64,000 nt of DNA from Adhaeribacter terrigena (GTDB taxonomy: Bacteria > Bacteroidota > Bacteroidia > Cytophagales > Hymenobacteraceae): positions 1 to 64,000 of the forward strand of contig NZ_JAEHFX010000009.1 of assembly GCF_016623615.1 (NCBI RefSeq). The letters run 5' to 3'. Position numbers and translations under genes: made by a program. The notes below the pieces were generated by a model that saw nothing but the letters and a program-made list of their open reading frames with translations, made no database searches and was not told where the DNA came from. Positions 61,348-64,000 of the stretch are shown piece after piece. Position 1 is the stretch's first letter, and every line of letters begins with the position of its first letter.

Positions 61348-62068
61348 ATTTCTTAAAAACCTGTTTCTCCGAAAGCTGCCCGGTTTGCAGGTTAATGCGG
61401 TTTACATTTACGGTCTGGCCGCCATTCGGCGAAGTGCTGATGATCCAGTCGCGGCCGTCGGTTTCGATGAAATAATCTACATGGTTGGTGATCACGTTGT
61501 TGGCACGCGCAATTTGCAGCGCCTTTTCTTTGGTAATAATAAACCCGCAATCAGGCTTGCCGTTGCATTCCGGCACGTTGGTCGGGAAGGTGGTTTTCAG
61601 TGAATTATCGGGCTGTAAACTAAACGTGAATTTAAGCGGAACAACCTCGTAATTGAAGCGCATGTAACCGGTTTGGTGCGGATTTTCGAGGTTGGGCAAT
61701 TGCAGGAAATAGGTGAGGTGAAATTCGTTGCTGTTGGCCGGGTTTATTTCGAAGCTGCTCAGCATCAGGTCGGTGTACTTGCAGTAAACATAGCGGCCCA
61801 GTTTGCCAAGTAAAAAAGCCTGCGCCTGGTTGTAAGCCGTTGTAAAATCAATGCCGCGGGTGTTGTCGTAGAAATACATTTTCCAGTCTTCCGACTCGAT
61901 CTGCGTAGGTTTTCCGGTGCGCCATTCAAAATCTTTCTTTACAAAATTCACCAAAGAATCGGCCGAAACCTGCAACGGATACCGGCACGGAATCTCAACC
62001 TGCGCGCTAACTTCAGCAGCAAAAAATGGTAGGGAAAACAGGATAAAAAGTATGCGGTAAAATTTCAT
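61346..62068 (-). CDS. Secreted hypothetical protein with a possible PepSY-like domain
   Basis: 240 residues, signal peptide (MKFYRILFILFSLPFFAAEVSAQ-type, cleavage near VSAQ). The C-terminal half shows ITKEKALQIARANNV ... DYFIETDGRDWIISTS ... VNRINLQTGQLSE, similar to PepSY-like domains. Three Cys (27 and two in PECNGKPDC). No defined function. Confidence 0.7.
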   Translation of the reverse strand: MKFYRILFILFSLPFFAAEVSAQVEIPCRYPLQVSADSLVNFVKKDFEWRTGKPTQIESEDWKMYFYDNTRGIDFTTAYNQAQAFLLGKLGRYVYCKYTDLMLSSFEINPANSNEFHLTYFLQLPNLENPHQTGYMRFNYEVVPLKFTFSLQPDNSLKTTFPTNVPECNGKPDCGFIITKEKALQIARANNVITNHVDYFIETDGRDWIISTSPNGGQTVNVNRINLQTGQLSEKQVFKK

Positions 62069-62155
62069 TCTGCAATTTGAAAATTTGAAGGTGTGGAAAT
62101 TTGAAAATTATCCGGCATCAACATTATTTATTCTCTAATTCACTCATTCAACATT

Positions 62156-63310
62156 CTAAAACCCCATCCGGCTTTGCGTCAGAATCCAGCGGTTTGGCAC
62201 TTCGCCGTTCGTAGCCAACAGATAATCTTCGTAAGTGCAGGGCACAATGTGGTTGTCTTTTTCGGACGTCAGGTTTTCAACTTCCATCCACCATTTGTCG
62301 CTCAGGTTGCTTTTGTAGAACGCCATTTTATTCGGATTATCGTGGAAGGCCACCACGTACTTCGTGAATTTTTTGCCCGTAAAATCGAGTTCGTTTTTGC
62401 GCTGGTAAAAGCCTTCTATAAAATACCACACCATGGTAGCCAGCAGAAAAGCGCCCTGGCGCTGCGGGTCGTAAGCCGGCTCATATTCGTAAAGCCCGAA
62501 AGACGTAAGCTGGTCGTTTTGCCCTCCGTACCAGGTCAGTTGGCAAGCTTCTTCGCCGCTTAAACCAAACGGATTGGCTGGCGCGTATCCCGGCATTTCC
62601 TGAAATTTAATGGCCGAAACGTCGAAACTCAGTAGGTCGGCGTGGCGGATAAGCGGCTCGGTTCTGGTAATGTCTTTGTGCACTTCACCAATCCGGATCG
62701 TTTCGAAATGCAGTTTTTCCAGCACATTCATCATTTCCGGCTCCGTTAAATAACTCTGGTGTGCGAGTTGGCTAAAACTGAAAAGGTAATTGGGTTCGTG
62801 CATTAAAATTTTATGCAGATGTTGCCGGTTTTCAGGCGCTGCAGCATCTTCGGTCATATCCAAAGCGCTGTCTACAGTTACCAGGTTTACCGGCCGGCCC
62901 CAGCTTTCGTAGGCCAAAAACTGCCCGTAATCAAGGTCGTGGCTGCTGCCTAAAATTACCGGAATAGTATGGTTGGCTACCAGCGTTTCTACCACTTCTC
63001 TTATCCGGAAATGCGTTTCTTCCAGCGTAATGCCCGGGCGCAGGTTTCCCAGATCGGCAATGCGGTAGCGGCCGGTGCCTTTTTTCAGGCTGTAAAAGCG
63101 GCGGCGAATGGCATTGGCCGGATTTTCGTCCGAAACTGATACCGTTTTGCCTCGGTTATCCAGCACGCCAAAAATGGCAATGTCGGCTTCCTGCCAGTCG
63201 GGGAATTTATAGTGAAAAGCATCGGTATGCGCCGCCACGCTTTTCAGGTCTTGGGCCGCAAATTTTTCAAACTCCTCGGGTAACGCTTCGAACAGGATTC
63301 CTAAATTCAT
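62156..63310 (-). CDS. Arginase/formimidoylglutamase-family protein with altered metal site
   Basis: 384 residues. Arginase fold cues VILGSSHDLDYGQ (where GGDH is usual), VDSALDM (where DAHxD is usual) and SFDVSAIKF (where SFDxDxxDP is usual). One His and the first Asp of each Asp motif remain, but the second-motif His and the last Asp are Ala and Ser. Metal binding and ureohydrolase activity are therefore in doubt; the name is family-level only. Confidence 0.8.
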   Translation of the reverse strand: MNLGILFEALPEEFEKFAAQDLKSVAAHTDAFHYKFPDWQEADIAIFGVLDNRGKTVSVSDENPANAIRRRFYSLKKGTGRYRIADLGNLRPGITLEETHFRIREVVETLVANHTIPVILGSSHDLDYGQFLAYESWGRPVNLVTVDSALDMTEDAAAPENRQHLHKILMHEPNYLFSFSQLAHQSYLTEPEMMNVLEKLHFETIRIGEVHKDITRTEPLIRHADLLSFDVSAIKFQEMPGYAPANPFGLSGEEACQLTWYGGQNDQLTSFGLYEYEPAYDPQRQGAFLLATMVWYFIEGFYQRKNELDFTGKKFTKYVVAFHDNPNKMAFYKSNLSDKWWMEVENLTSEKDNHIVPCTYEDYLLATNGEVPNRWILTQSRMGF

Positions 63311-63462
63311 AATCTTACTGGTGCCAGCTTCAAAATTAAGAAATTTAAACCGGAATGCCCGTTTTAGCCGTAAGGCAGAAAAAACGGCGTTAATTTGGTT
63401 TTATTCGCCGGAAATCGCTTTATTTAAGAAAAGAAAGAGCCCAACGCTAAATCAAACTTCCC

Positions 63463-64000
63463 ATGGATTTTACCCGCGCCTTCGATATTCTGACCTACCA
63501 GCAAAAAAAATACCCGCAGCCCGATTGCATGGCCGCTAAAATTGACGGTGAATGGCAGAAATACAGCACCCAGGATACCATTGATAAAGCCAACCAGGTG
63601 AGTTTGGGTTTGCTCAAACTCGGGGTTAAAAAAGGCGATAAAGTCGCTATCGTTTCCATGAACCGGCCGGAATGGGTTTTTGCAGATTATGGCATTCAGC
63701 AGATCGGGGCCGTGGGCGTGCCCATGTATCCTACCATTACCGAAGAAGATTACCGCTACATTTTCAACGATGCCGAAGTAAAAGTTATTTTCGTTTCGGA
63801 CCGTAGCTTGTATAATAAAGTAATGGCTGCTACCTCCAATATTTCCGGCATTCAGGAAATTTATACGTTCGATGAGGTGCACGGCGCCAGATGCTGGACC
63901 GAACTTTTAAAGCTGGCCGAAGGCGAAGATCCAAAACAACTGGAACCGCTGAAAGCCGCTATCACCCCCGATGACCTGTTAACGATCATTTATACGTCCG
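63463..64000 (+). CDS. Long-chain acyl-CoA synthetase-like protein (cut by window end)
   Basis: First 179 residues seen: DFTRAFDILTYQQKKYPQPD and the adenylate-forming-enzyme N-domain (KYSTQDTIDKANQVSLGLL, VAIVSMNRPEWVFADYGIQQIGAVGVPMYPT). The window ends within LTIIYTS, just before the P-loop TSGTTG. Activates fatty acids with ATP and CoA by family. No signal peptide. Confidence 0.88.
   Translation, partial: MDFTRAFDILTYQQKKYPQPDCMAAKIDGEWQKYSTQDTIDKANQVSLGLLKLGVKKGDKVAIVSMNRPEWVFADYGIQQIGAVGVPMYPTITEEDYRYIFNDAEVKVIFVSDRSLYNKVMAATSNISGIQEIYTFDEVHGARCWTELLKLAEGEDPKQLEPLKAAITPDDLLTIIYTS

Noticed and set aside
1-64000. CRISPR array, tRNA or rRNA genes, prophage or integrase
   Set aside because: No regularly spaced direct repeats, cloverleaf, rRNA motif or phage/integrase protein was seen on either strand, within the limits of reading by eye.

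Overview
The window looks like a chromosomal segment from a Bacteroidetes bacterium, most likely a Cytophagales/Hymenobacteraceae relative. The basis is threefold: large secreted proteins ending in a type IX secretion (T9SS) type A sorting domain; family-typical gene neighbourhoods (exbB-exbD-exbD-tonB-pstS-like-TPR, and CBS/nadK/DUF6089-like/uppS/bamA/ompH/ompH); and TAnnTTTG promoter -7 boxes. No rRNA, tRNA, CRISPR array, prophage or transposase gene was recognised.

Layout. 1-13 kb: four head-to-tail minus-strand genes for secreted modular proteins (first one cut by the window edge). Each has a signal peptide. The three complete ones share a beta-helix chassis and an almost identical C-terminal sorting domain. 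13.6-16 kb: feoA-feoB ferrous iron uptake. 16-23 kb: minus-strand aminotransferase, RsmI-like methyltransferase, then a pdxJ-selU-selD-hydrolase run (vitamin B6 and tRNA selenouridine). 23-37 kb: plus-strand housekeeping (YqeY, CvpA, PabA/TrpG-like) leading into an envelope-biogenesis run (CBS-ACT, Omp85-like, nadK, two outer-membrane barrels, uppS, bamA, two ompH/skp, rluD-like). 37.5-45.5 kb: minus-strand TonB energy-transduction cluster with two exbD and three TonB-family genes, followed by a PstS-like lipoprotein and a TPR protein. 46-56 kb: mazG, glmM, cysteine desulfurase, GT39-like enzyme, hemH, era, der. 56.2-57.5 kb: three tiny paralogous lipoproteins. 59-64 kb: murQ plus a sugar kinase (peptidoglycan recycling), a cytochrome-b5-like protein, an arginase-fold protein and the start of an acyl-CoA synthetase.

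The most unusual feature is non-coding. A short dispersed element of the form AAAA-NNN-TA-NNN-TTTT, with a G/C-rich NNN on each side of an invariant central TA, occurs about thirty to forty times. It lies almost entirely between genes, often just after stop codons, and in a few cases runs into a coding 3' end. The triplets come from a small vocabulary (CGC, CGG, CCC, GCA, CGA, CCA, GGA, GCC when read from either side), and in every copy read here the two halves differ, so none is a perfect palindrome. The intergenic regions also carry several MITE-like inverted-repeat elements of distinct families, including a nested one between hemH and era. The first two complete T9SS genes share 431 identical bases across coding 3' end, terminator and intergenic DNA, which points to recent duplication or gene conversion.
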